Assembly (NCBI RefSeq): GCF_016808095.1
Contig: NC_068974.1
Span: forward strand, 10,912,001-10,976,000
Origin: Vigna angularis
Lineage: Eukaryota > Streptophyta > Magnoliopsida > Fabales > Fabaceae
Direction: 5' to 3'
Length of the DNA: 64,000 nucleotides
Below the pieces are notes generated by a model. The model was not told the origin of the DNA and made no database searches. It saw only the letters and a program-made list of their open reading frames with translations. A program made the position numbers and the translations under genes. Shown piece after piece: positions 55,577 to 64,000 of this stretch (position 1 is the stretch's first letter; each line of letters starts with the position of its first letter).

Positions 55577-58483
55577 TCACCCAGTCACTGTCCTTGTTGG
55601 TATCAATTCATTTTTCTCATTACAAACCACAGTCATACCACCTTTCTTTGGCACGACTTGAACTGGACTCACCCAAGTGCTGTCAGATATAGGGTAGATG
55701 ATACCTGCTTCTAAAAGCTTTAGAACTTCTTTTCTGACCTCTTCTTTCATCACTGGATTAAGTCGTCTCTGTGGTTGAGCTACTGGTTTGAAATCATCCT
55801 CCATAAATATTCTATGCATGCAATAAGAAGGACTTATTCCTTTCAGATCAGAAATTGACCAACCTACAGCTCCTTTGTTCACTTTTAAGACTTCAATTAA
55901 TTTCTCTTCCTCTAGAGTGGATAAAGCATTGCTGATGATCACAGGTTTATTATCATCTTTTTCAAGAAAAACATACTTCAAATGTGAAGGTAACAATTTC
56001 AATTCCAGCTTTTTTTCTTTTATCTCTTCTTCAGTCTTTAATTCTCCAATCTCCACTTCATCAGGTGGAATCTCCTTCAAAGAATCTAGATTCTGTAGAC
56101 ATTCATCAATTAATTTCTCTTCCTCTGCATGTAAGGATTCACAAGCATCAATAAGAGTTCTTTCAAGAGGTGATGATATATACATCGTCTTTTGTGTAAT
56201 CATGCAGACTTCCTCAAGTTCATCAATTTGAAAGCATGTATCTTCATCATTTGGGTGAGACATTGCTTCAAAAACATTGAAATTTACTTCTTCATTCTCA
56301 ACTCTCACTTTAAGCTTTCCATCATCAACATCAATCAACACTCGAGCAGTCTTCATGAATGGCCTTCCCAGAATCAAAGGAATTTCTGTATCTTCTTCCA
56401 TTTCCATGACAACAAAATCCACTGGAAATAAGAATTTGTCTACCTTTACCAACACATCTTCCACTACTCCATGCGGATATTTGATCGATCTGTCTGCCAA
56501 TTGTAGAGTCATGCGTGTGGGCTTCAACTCTAATTCTCCAATCTTTTTAAACATAGACAGAGGCATAAGATTGATGCTGGCTCCAAGATCAATTAACGCT
56601 TTCCCAATAGCCAGTTTACCAATGGTGCATGGAATTGTAAAACTGCTTGGATCTTTAAACTTTGGTGGGAGCAACTTTTGAATGATAGCACTACACTGGT
56701 CTTGTACTTCTATAGTTTCTTCCTCAATATACTTTCTCTTCTTGGTGAGCAAATCTTTCATGAATTTCGAGTAAGCAGGTATTTGTTTCAGTGCTTCTGA
56801 GAAGGGCATCTTGATTCCCAACTTCTTGAAAATATCAATGAAACTCTTGAACTGTCTTTCCTTCTCCTTTCTAGAGAAAACCTTTGGATATGGAAGAGGT
56901 TTCTCGTACATCTGTTCTTTCTTTTTCTCTCCCTCTCTCTCTTTTTCACTTTCTCTATCCTCTTTCTCTTCTTCTTCATCTCCCTGTTTACTCATCTCAT
57001 CTTTTTCTTCACTCACTTTTTTCTCAATCCCTCTTTCTTCCAGCATTCTTCCAGATCTTGTGGTAATAACATTGCAGTCTTCCTTTGGATTTACTTCAGT
57101 GTTTGCCCCAAAGTCCTTCACTGGTTTTTCTTCCAACGTCTTAGCTAATTGACCCACCTGAATCTCCAAATTCCTAAGTGAGGCTTCTGTACTTTTATGG
57201 TTGGAAATTGATATTTGCATAAACTGCTGAAGAGTTTCTTCCAGTTTTGAAGTTCTTTCTGTCAGAGAAGGTTGTTGCTGAAAGTTCTGTGGAAGTGGTC
57301 TGTTGGATGGACCTGCTTGTCCCATACTCGGATAAGGTCTCCATCCTTGATTAAAACCTTGGCCTTGATTATAATTCGTCTGACGACCTTGATTTCCCAT
57401 ATAATTTACTTCTTCATGAGACATGCCTTGCACTGCACATTGACCATTATTATGATTTCCTCCGCATAATTCACAACTTTGACCCGTCTGATGTTGAGCT
57501 TGAGAAACATTCTGTAGTTCTTTAGGTAGCTGAGATAACTTCTTCATTAATGTCTCAAGTTGCTGAGTCATAATCTTGTTCTGAGCTAGTAAGGCATCTT
57601 GAGATTGAAGCTGAAGAACACCTTTTTGTTGAAATTGGGCTCTTTCACTCTGAACTTCATTATCATTCGCAGCCATGTTTTCAATCAGATCATGTGCTTC
57701 TTCAGGCGTCTTCCATCTGATACTACCTCCAGCTGATGCATCTAACATTAACTTTGTTTGAGATTTCAGCCCTCCAAGAAACAAATTTAACATTGTAGGC
57801 TCATCAAATCCATGAGTAGGGGTTTTTCTCAGTAGGCCTTTGAATCTATCCCATGCTTGACCTAGAGTTTCATCAGCATCTTGTTGGAAAGAAGAGATCT
57901 CCTGCTTTCCCTTATTGACTTTGGACTGAGGGAAGAACTTGTTCAGGAATTTGGCAACCACATCATCCCAGACTGTCAGACTATTCTCTGGAAAAGAATT
58001 CAGCCATATTTTTGCATTACCAGCCAATGAGAATCGAAATAAGCTGAGTCGGATTGCTTCATCTGGAACCTGGTGAATCCTCACTGTATTACATATCTCC
58101 ATGAAAGTAGCCAAGTGAGTGTATGGATTCTCGTGAGATAATCCATGAAACTGATTGTTCTGCACTAGATGAATAAGAGCTGGCTTCATCTCCATGTTGG
58201 CAGCATTCACCACTGGTCTTGCAATACTGTTGAAGTGTAGAGGTCCTGAGAAAGTGTTATAATCTGCAAGAGTACGTCTTCCTTGCCCAGAACCTTCTCC
58301 AGTGCGATTATCTTCCATTTCTTCTTTTCTTTGACCAGATGATGAGTCCAGAATTTCTTCAGAAATAGCAGAGGCTTCTCTGGATTCTCTACTTTGTCTC
58401 CTTCTTCTGCTGTTGTTCCTTCGAGCAGTTCTTTCAATTTCCGGATCGAAAAGTAGATTTTCAACCTGTTCTCTGCTTCTCAT
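55577..58483 (-). CDS. gag: Athila Gag-protease (with the start of RT), ended by TGA
   Basis: Structural Gag plus aspartic protease. Start chosen at MRSREQVENLLFDPEIERTA (58483); the earlier in-frame Met adds a hydrophobic leader that is probably untranslated sequence. Gag (retrotransposon gag family) runs through NPYTHLATFMEICNTVRIHQ, RLSLFRFSLAGNAKIWLNSF and MLNLFLGGLKSQTKLMLDAS. A zinc knuckle (CELCGGNHNNGQC) sits near residue 340, followed by a Gln/Asn-rich linker and a charged KE-rich coiled-coil-like block. The protease shows ALIDLGASINLMPLSMFKKI and PLILGRPFMKTARVLIDVDD. The frame then enters RT (STWVSPVQVVPKKGGMTVV) and ends at TGA (55577-55579), where the family has Trp. pol continues two codons later in the same frame, so one point change separates the two. 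Confidence 0.9.
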   Translation of the reverse strand: MRSREQVENLLFDPEIERTARRNNSRRRRQSRESREASAISEEILDSSSGQRKEEMEDNRTGEGSGQGRRTLADYNTFSGPLHFNSIARPVVNAANMEMKPALIHLVQNNQFHGLSHENPYTHLATFMEICNTVRIHQVPDEAIRLSLFRFSLAGNAKIWLNSFPENSLTVWDDVVAKFLNKFFPQSKVNKGKQEISSFQQDADETLGQAWDRFKGLLRKTPTHGFDEPTMLNLFLGGLKSQTKLMLDASAGGSIRWKTPEEAHDLIENMAANDNEVQSERAQFQQKGVLQLQSQDALLAQNKIMTQQLETLMKKLSQLPKELQNVSQAQHQTGQSCELCGGNHNNGQCAVQGMSHEEVNYMGNQGRQTNYNQGQGFNQGWRPYPSMGQAGPSNRPLPQNFQQQPSLTERTSKLEETLQQFMQISISNHKSTEASLRNLEIQVGQLAKTLEEKPVKDFGANTEVNPKEDCNVITTRSGRMLEERGIEKKVSEEKDEMSKQGDEEEEKEDRESEKEREGEKKKEQMYEKPLPYPKVFSRKEKERQFKSFIDIFKKLGIKMPFSEALKQIPAYSKFMKDLLTKKRKYIEEETIEVQDQCSAIIQKLLPPKFKDPSSFTIPCTIGKLAIGKALIDLGASINLMPLSMFKKIGELELKPTRMTLQLADRSIKYPHGVVEDVLVKVDKFLFPVDFVVMEMEEDTEIPLILGRPFMKTARVLIDVDDGKLKVRVENEEVNFNVFEAMSHPNDEDTCFQIDELEEVCMITQKTMYISSPLERTLIDACESLHAEEEKLIDECLQNLDSLKEIPPDEVEIGELKTEEEIKEKKLELKLLPSHLKYVFLEKDDNKPVIISNALSTLEEEKLIEVLKVNKGAVGWSISDLKGISPSYCMHRIFMEDDFKPVAQPQRRLNPVMKEEVRKEVLKLLEAGIIYPISDSTWVSPVQVVPKKGGMTVVCNEKNELIPTRTVTG

Positions 58484-58648
58484 ACAAAACACAACTAAAA
58501 GAAAACAATCCAAAAATACACAATCTCTACAGATGATAACAGATATGCACAAGAATTCAAATACAATCACAATAAACACTTAAACAAAAGATAGCTAAAA
58601 TCAACTAAACCAGATGAACAACAAACAATCAATGAAAACAAAAACAAA

Positions 58649-58666
58649 TCCCCGGCAGCGGCGCCA
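58649..58666 (-). other. Athila primer-binding site (tRNA-Asp type)
   Basis: On the minus strand TGGCGCCGCTGCCGGGGA lies a few bases inside the right LTR, matching the tRNA-Asp site known for Athila elements with at most one or two changes. Confidence 0.88.
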
Positions 58667-58672
58667 AAAACT

Positions 58673-59873
58673 TGTTAGGACCTCAGCAAGTGTACCGAAT
58701 CGTACAAGTAATAAACCGGTAAGTCCGAAAATCGTTTTCCCAAGAGATTTGTTTTGATTCACAGAATGATTAAAGTTTACTAATTTAGCGATTAATTTTA
58801 CAACACAAGTAAGATTTGCATACAGATGAAATTAAAGTGGTAAAAACAGATGAATTAAAGTTCACTGGGGTTGATTTTCAAGTTCATCACTCAAGTAATT
58901 TTTCTACTAACACAATTCCTCAAAATTAAGCATCAACATCCTAGGCGCATGCAATCCTGATCTCTCAGATGACCGTTCAGAATCATTCAAACTAAATCCT
59001 AATCTCTTAGATAATTTAGTTATCAGATTTGCCTTAATCACAATGTCACAGATGACTAAAAATTTCCTCCTATGTCTAGGACTCGAAATCCTTTAGCAGT
59101 TCTATCCTAGGTCCGCGGTCTCATACATTTCTCAATGATTTAACCGTTCAAATAGCTCAGATTCTCATCATAGGCATGAATAATAAAGATAGAACACAAA
59201 ATTCATACAAGATCATGCATTAATATAGAAATTACAAAGAGTTTCAGAAATGTACTCTCAACCCCAGTGAAATGGAGTTCTAGCTACACATATACATCAT
59301 AGAAGCGATAAAGGATGGATTGGATGGTAGAAAGTGTTGAAATTCCACTCCGGAGCACCCAAAATGAGCATGAACGTGAGCTGCAGAGTCTCCCCTAGCT
59401 TCTCCCCTCCAGAACTGCCTGGTTTCTGCCTCTGGATCGCGTTTTTAAAGAGAAGAACCTTAAGTGATTTCTCGCTGGGCGAGGAAGGTACGCTCGCTGG
59501 GCGAGCGTCCGTCGCTGGGCGAGTGGAATCCACTCGCTGGGCGAGTGGCTAGCTGGGCGAGCTGGTCCAGCTCGCTGGGCTACTGGCTCGCTGGGCCACT
59601 GGTTCCTGGTCGCTGGGCCACTGGTGCACTTTTGGCTAGGCCACTAGTGCGCTCTGGCTGGGCCACTGATGCACTTCTGGCTAGGCCTCTTTGATATTAT
59701 CCAACCCTTATTTTATTACAAAAAATAAACACACAAAAGCATCAAAACACATTTAAACATTACAAACTATACTTACATCAACAATTATATACTTTTCATG
59801 AGAATTAATACTAAAACTTACTCAAAAACACAACATTTTAAGTTACAAAAGCAAGTAAAGTTTACACCTATCA
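58673..59873 (-). repeat. Athila right LTR (5' LTR)
   Basis: It begins TGTTAGGACCTCAGCAAGTG and ends GTTTACACCTATCA. Same length as the left LTR, with scattered single-base differences, several of them in the CTGGGCGAG cluster (59474-59690). Confidence 0.92.
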
Positions 59874-59878
59874 CGGTG

Positions 59879-60113
59879 GAGAACAACTTCCTGCAAACTA
59901 TACAACATCGAGAGGAGGTACTCTAAAGCACCAACCTTCTTCTTCCACCACTACTACTGACGAGGTCGTTCTCCGCCTCACGCAGGCACTAGAGCAATGT
60001 GACCAGGAAATCACTGATTTGAGAGTAGAGTTTACAAACTTTAAGGCCCTGGTCATGAGAGTGTTGCGTGATACTTCACAGGATGAATTCAATATCCCTC
60101 CGACCCAACCATG
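59879..60113 (+). pseudogene. Transposase_24 gene of the outer CACTA, last part
   Basis: The end of the Transposase_24 gene after the Athila insertion. It reads GGEQLPANYTTSRGGTLKHQ, then TTTDEVVLRLTQALEQCDQE and ITDLRVEFTNFKALVMRVLR, then DTSQDEFNIPPTQP and a stop. The heptad-like LTQALEQ..LRVEF.NFKALV segment is the coiled coil at the C-terminus of this family. It joins in frame with 48108 once the Athila element and one cggtg copy are removed. Confidence 0.8.
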
Positions 60114-60619
60114 ACCCTCCTTGTCACCTGCTGTCCCTCAGCATGTTAGGAAATCTCTTGGGGGTTTTCGAAATGTATTTGGAACAATAATTTCATTTAA
60201 ATTATAATTTTGGAACAACATCTTAAGTTTTGGAATTCGATTAAAGTTTGGTTTTCAGATGGTTTTAACTTTGTTTATGATGAGTAAATAAAGGTTTTAT
60301 TTTTAGTTCACTGTTTAGTGATGATATCAAAGTTGTTTTATTTAGAAAATGGATGTTTTATAAATTATAAGTGATATCCATAAAGGGGTGTTACACATTC
60401 CAACCCACTTGTAATCATAACTTTTGTAACTAATGGTCCAACAATGAGTTCTTCAATATTATACACATCTTTAAAGTATATTGAATATTCGCCATGAAGA
60501 TGGAATTATTGGCCGATGAAGCTTTAATCTCTCTACCCCCAGATTTCTACCATGAATGGGAAATGAAAAATATTTTCCATGAAGCTTTATAAGAAGATTC
60601 TTACGAATGAGGAACATTA
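60114..60619. other. Interval without gene downstream of the outer CACTA
   Basis: AT-rich; no clear CACTA terminus (a tagtg occurs in ttcactgtttagtgatg near 60310 but lacks a matched partner). Confidence 0.35.
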
Positions 60620-60865
60620 GTGTTTTGAAGTTAATAATTTTGATGATGCTACAAAGTGAAAAATATGAAGACTCTAGCTGCATCAAGTTTAAAAGCATAT
60701 CTACATAATGATCAGCACAGAAAAAGAACAAGAGCAAGACTCAGACCGAACGATAGATAAGTAGACGGAGACCGAACGGTCGCTATCAGTCAACAGCCGA
60801 ACGATTGGTATCAGAGCTTGCTTTGATATTCTTTCAAATGTTTCAAAAATGACCGTGATGAATAA
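60620..60865 (+). mobile_element. Copia remnant: LTR end, primer-binding site and gag start
   Basis: tgttttgaagttaataattt at 60620 is followed at 60797 by tggtatcagagcttgctttg, an initiator tRNA-Met primer-binding site in plus orientation. It continues tttcaaaaatgaccgtgatg, closely like the same region of the 8845-13678 Copia element (there GCGAAAATGGCCGG). Cut off near 60865 by the next element. The LTR limits are uncertain. Confidence 0.6.
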
Positions 60866-61579
60866 ACTTTTGATCCCCGAAAACGGAGTCAAAAACTTAT
60901 TAAGACCTTGGCAAGTGTAACCGAATCGTATCAAGTAATAAACATGGTAAGACCAAGTATTGTTTCCCAAGAGACTCACGACACTAAACAGTTATGTGAT
61001 TACTCAACTAATTAAGACTCTAAAGAACATATTTTTGGGTTTTGAATGCAAATGCAATAAAATAAACATGAATGCAATTTGATCAATTGAGGCTGAACAC
61101 AAAAATAAATGGATGAAGTTGATAATATGAGTTGAATATGTTGTTTGAGTTTGATTTCACCAAGTTCTCTCTCATGTATATAAGAATTTCTCTTTATGCA
61201 TTAATGTTAACGTCACTCACTAAATTACTTAGAACCCGATTCCTCGGCGCAATAAGCCTGCCCTAATTCCTAGTTCGTGCAATTCCTAGTGTTCCTAAAT
61301 AATTAAGTCTGAAGATCAAGAGCTTAAGACGACCAAGTACTCATACCCTCATCCTTGAGAAATATTACCCTTGGGAGAATTCAACAAGAACCTGAATTGT
61401 AAGGAACCTCTCAGCACTCATGCAATTCATAAATCATGCACTAAATGAGTTAAATAGAGCAAGCATTAGAAACAGATGAATTCCCTAACAAATAATGAAT
61501 AAAGCATATAAATTAAGAATCTATTCAAATACATGAGAGTTTACAAGGTTACATCTTTCCCAACAATAATAAGGGTTAG
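60866..61579 (-). mobile_element. Athila-like LTR fragment with primer-binding-site flank
   Basis: Left flank tgatccccgaaaacggagtc...aaaaactta mirrors the Athila primer-binding region. From 60898 tattaagaccttggcaagtg, tgtaaccgaatcg and caagtaataaac follow the Athila LTR start (tgttaggacctcagcaagtg, ...). Divergence is clear, so it is an older or different family member. It is interrupted at 61579 by the chromovirus that follows. Confidence 0.65.
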
Positions 61580-62295
61580 TGATGGAGACCAATTCCCAGC
61601 TGGAAACGTGCAGGAAGAGGTTCCAGACCAGAGAAAACCAGTAATGAAAATTGGTGCAGCGGATGGATGAAATGATGCATTGTTTGATGTGTTTTAATGG
61701 AGGAAAGGTGTATGGGTGAAGCCTCACAGCTCAGAGGGCCTTCATACAGAGGAAGGAAGCTTGAGGAAAGGAGGAGAAGTAGTAATTCAAAGGTGACTTA
61801 AGAGCACAAAAGCTGGAAAACAATTTCTGCAGCATATCATTAAGCTCAAAAGTGAATCAATACAAGGAAAAGGCCCTCTTATTTATAGGTGAAGAGGAGC
61901 CTAATTTCTAAGTCTAATTCCCTCCTAAATTCAAATGGTTCAGATTTATTTTGATCAAGCAAGGTCCATGCCTCTTTCCAGCTCATCAAGCAAGGTGTGT
62001 GCTTCCTTCCACATCAGCCCATTTCACGTGGAAAATGTTGGTGCATGCCGTAAGCACCTCTTTTTGGCTCTTTTGCTTGATCTATTGATTTATCTTCTTG
62101 GATGGCTCAATCATAGTCTCCAAGATTTATTAATTCCTACAAAACAAAGTATAAATGCTTTAGTTAAGAGAAGAAGGATTTTTATAAGTAACCTTCCATA
62201 GAAGCAAAATAGTATGTGGTCCTTCTTCCTCTTGAATCCTCTTTGCCATGGCTCTAGTAAGAGGTCCAATGTGCATCTTAGATGGTCTTCCATCA
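61580..62295 (-). repeat. 3' LTR of the second chromovirus
   Basis: On the minus strand it runs from TGATGGAAGACCATC to GGTCTCCATCA (716 bases), bounded by inverted TGATGG/CCATCA. A polypurine tract (CAAGAGGGAGGGTC) precedes it. A TATA-like CCTATAAATAAGAGGG lies near 61885 on the minus strand, a plausible LTR promoter. Confidence 0.75.
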
Positions 62296-63998
62296 GACCC
62301 TCCCTCTTGAAAAAGATCTGTCCTCAGATCTGCTTCATCCTGTTGATCATCTCCTGTGAAAGGAATTAAATCGCAGATGTTAAAAGTAGGACTGACACCA
62401 TAACTTTCAGGAAGGTCTAATATGTATGCATTATCATTTATCCTTTTGACCACCTTGAATGGACCATCTCCTCTTGGACTAAGTTTGGATTTCCTTTGAG
62501 AGGGAAATCTTTCCTTTCTCAAATGAAGCCAAACTAGGTCTCCTTTTTCAAAAACTATTTTCTTTCTCCCTTTGTTGTTGTGTTCTACATATTTTTGAGT
62601 TTGTTTTTCAATTTGGATTTTAACTTTCTCATGTAACTTCTTGATAAACTCCGCTTTAGAAGCACCTTCTTTATGAAGAAAAGAAGATGATTCTGGAAGA
62701 GGTAGTAAATCAAGAGGTGTGATAGGGTTAAAACCATAAACAACCTCAAAAGGAGAAAGATTAGTAGTCTTGTGGACTACTCTATTATAAGCAAATTCAA
62801 TATGAGGTAGATGTTCATCCCAAGATTTGTTATTTCCTCTTAATATTACCCTTAATAATGTAGATAAAGATCTATTTACTACTTCAGTTTGCCCATCAGT
62901 TTGTGGGTGACATGTAGTAGAAAATAGAAGTTTAGTTCCAAGCTTTTCCCATAAAGTTTTCCAAAAATGGCTTAGAAACTTCACATCTCTATCAGACACT
63001 ATAGTTTTGGGTAAGCCATGCAATCTCACTATCTCTTTAAAGAAGAGTCTAGAGATATAGCTAGCATCATCTACTTTGTGGCAGGGTATAAAATGAGCCA
63101 TTTTACTAAAACGATCTACTACCACAAATATAGAATCATACCCCCTTTGAGTTCTTGGCAATCCTAAGACAAAGTCCATGCTTATGTCCTCCCAAGGGGT
63201 ATTAGCTATAGGAAGAGGTGTATAAAGTCCATGAGGCATAATTTTGGACTTAGCTTGTAAACAAGCTATACATTTAGAACAATGCCTTTGAACATTTATT
63301 CTCATGTGTGGCCAATAAAATTTACTTTTCAAAATGTTTAGAGTTTTATCAACTCCATGATGGCCCATGAGTCCTCCTCCATGACTCTCTTTGATAAGAA
63401 GTTTTCTAATGGATCCTTGGGGTATACAAAGTTTTCCTTTTTTAAAAAGATACCCCTCAGAAAGATAGAATCCATCAAAAGGCTTCTTAAGACATGATGA
63501 ATAAGTGGATGCAAATGTTTCATCATTTTCATATAACTCTTTTATGTCATCAAATCCTAATTTTTGGGATCCTAGGGTTACTAATAATGCATGTCTTCTA
63601 GATAAAGCATCTGCAACAACATTAGTACTCCCCTTTTTGTGTTTGATGACATAGGGAAATTGCTCAAGATATTCCACCCACTTTGCATGTCTTTTGTTTA
63701 GCTTTGCTTGCCCTTTAATGTACTTGAGAGATTCATGGTCAGTGTGTATGATGAATTCTCTAGTTACCAAGTAATGCTCCCAAGTTTTTAAAGCTCTAAT
63801 GATGGCATACAACTCTTTGTCATAGGTAGGATAGTTTAAGGTAGGCCCCCTAAGTTTTTCACTAAAGTAAGCTACGGGATGTCCTCCTTGTATTAAAACA
63901 GCTCCTATTCCTACCCCAGATGCATCACATTCTAGTTCAAAGGCTTTGGAAAAATCAGGCAAAACTAGAATAGGTGCATGTGTTAACTTGTGTTTCAA
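62160..63998 (-). CDS. pol: Second chromovirus gag-pol, C-terminal part (RNase H and integrase), partial
   Basis: Open to the window edge, so the 5' part of the gene lies outside. RNase H runs from [16 protein letters not shown] through [20 protein letters not shown] and [11 protein letters not shown] to VVADALSRR. Integrase zinc finger: [15 protein letters not shown] ... [11 protein letters not shown] triad: D in [10 protein letters not shown] in VSDRDVKF, E in GQTEVVNRS. The C-terminal module [20 protein letters not shown] is followed by FQEGGSDG and [14 protein letters not shown]. The last ~45 codons lie inside the 3' LTR, as in the first element. Strongly similar to the 32417-37045 product; no break seen. 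Confidence 0.9.
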   Translation of the reverse strand: MKHKLTHAPILVLPDFSKAFELECDASGVGIGAVLIQGGHPVAYFSEKLRGPTLNYPTYDKELYAIIRALKTWEHYLVTREFIIHTDHESLKYIKGQAKLNKRHAKWVEYLEQFPYVIKHKKGSTNVVADALSRRHALLVTLGSQKLGFDDIKELYENDETFASTYSSCLKKPFDGFYLSEGYLFKKGKLCIPQGSIRKLLIKESHGGGLMGHHGVDKTLNILKSKFYWPHMRINVQRHCSKCIACLQAKSKIMPHGLYTPLPIANTPWEDISMDFVLGLPRTQRGYDSIFVVVDRFSKMAHFIPCHKVDDASYISRLFFKEIVRLHGLPKTIVSDRDVKFLSHFWKTLWEKLGTKLLFSTTCHPQTDGQTEVVNRSLSTLLRVILRGNNKSWDEHLPHIEFAYNRVVHKTTNLSPFEVVYGFNPITPLDLLPLPESSSFLHKEGASKAEFIKKLHEKVKIQIEKQTQKYVEHNNKGRKKIVFEKGDLVWLHLRKERFPSQRKSKLSPRGDGPFKVVKRINDNAYILDLPESYGVSPTFNICDLIPFTGDDQQDEADLRTDLFQEGGSDGRPSKMHIGPLTRAMAKRIQEEEGPHTILLLWKVTYKNPSSLN

Positions 63999-64000
63999 AG

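Larger units (their letters stand above)
48109..59873 (-). mobile_element. Athila-type Ty3/Gypsy LTR retrotransposon with env-position ORF, 11.8 kb, TSD cggtg
   Basis: Two 1201-base LTRs, with cggtg at 48104-48108 and 59874-59878. Orientation is minus. The primer-binding site is complementary to tRNA-Asp, typical of the Athila lineage. Order in the sense direction: gag-protease-pol in one frame, a 1.4-kb spacer, a 414-416 aa ORF in the env position, then the polypurine tract (TTTGGGGGAGT). The LTRs differ at roughly a dozen to fifteen of 1201 positions. One TGA separates the gag-protease part from pol. It interrupts the outer CACTA Transposase_24 gene. Confidence 0.92.
61580..64000 (-). mobile_element. 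Second chromovirus-type element, truncated by the window end
   Basis: Minus-oriented Ty3/Gypsy element of the same lineage as 30012-37581, with a 3' LTR at 61580-62295 and gag-pol reading off the window edge. The left flank gttag (61575-61579) is the presumed target duplication; its partner is outside the window. Confidence 0.85.

Overview
This is a plant nuclear window, most likely from a legume of the Phaseoleae (Phaseolus or Vigna type). That assignment rests on AT-rich DNA, GT..AG introns, plant-only gene families and retroelement sequence styles I recall from those genomes; it is an inference, not a measurement. Transposable elements and their debris fill most of it. Only one gene looks intact and host-like: a small two-exon defensin-like gene at 15738-16048.

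Layout. 1-2131: decayed end of a CACTA (En/Spm) element, with Transposase_24-like and Ulp1-like remnants and subterminal repeats. 2124-7838: several short CACTA ends and derivatives, including a clean 1.0-kb element (6836-7838, TSD TTA). 8743-14039: two exons of a nucleoporin GP210/NUP210-like gene whose intron holds a very young gag-only Copia element (8845-13678, TSD gctac, LTRs practically identical). 14.9-23.2 kb: CACTA fragments around the defensin-like gene, one carrying an antisense OCTOPUS/DUF740 fragment, and a 550-bp CACTA derivative (22637-23186). 25.3-26.8 kb: fragments of an adenine phosphoribosyltransferase gene and, on the other strand, a BAG co-chaperone gene.

28.4-60.1 kb is one large, decayed autonomous-type CACTA element (TNP2 transposase with DUF4218, then DUF4216, then Transposase_24) split by three later insertions, each with its target-site duplication: a chromovirus-type Ty3/Gypsy element (30012-37581, TSD gaaat), another CACTA (39103-45942, TSD att, carrying a receptor-kinase fragment) and an Athila-type Ty3/Gypsy element with an env-position ORF (48109-59873, TSD cggtg). 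60.6-64.0 kb is a second pile: a Copia remnant, an Athila-like LTR fragment, and inside it a second chromovirus (61580 to beyond the window end).

No operon-like or defence system is visible. The most unusual signals are element-specific short motif arrays. The Copia element has 18 copies of the palindrome ATAATCGATTAT, six in each LTR and six near its 3' end. The Athila element repeats TCGCTGGGCGA in its LTRs and pol-env spacer. The inner CACTA has dense inverted TATACGG arrays at its ends. Several CACTA derivatives carry host gene pieces.
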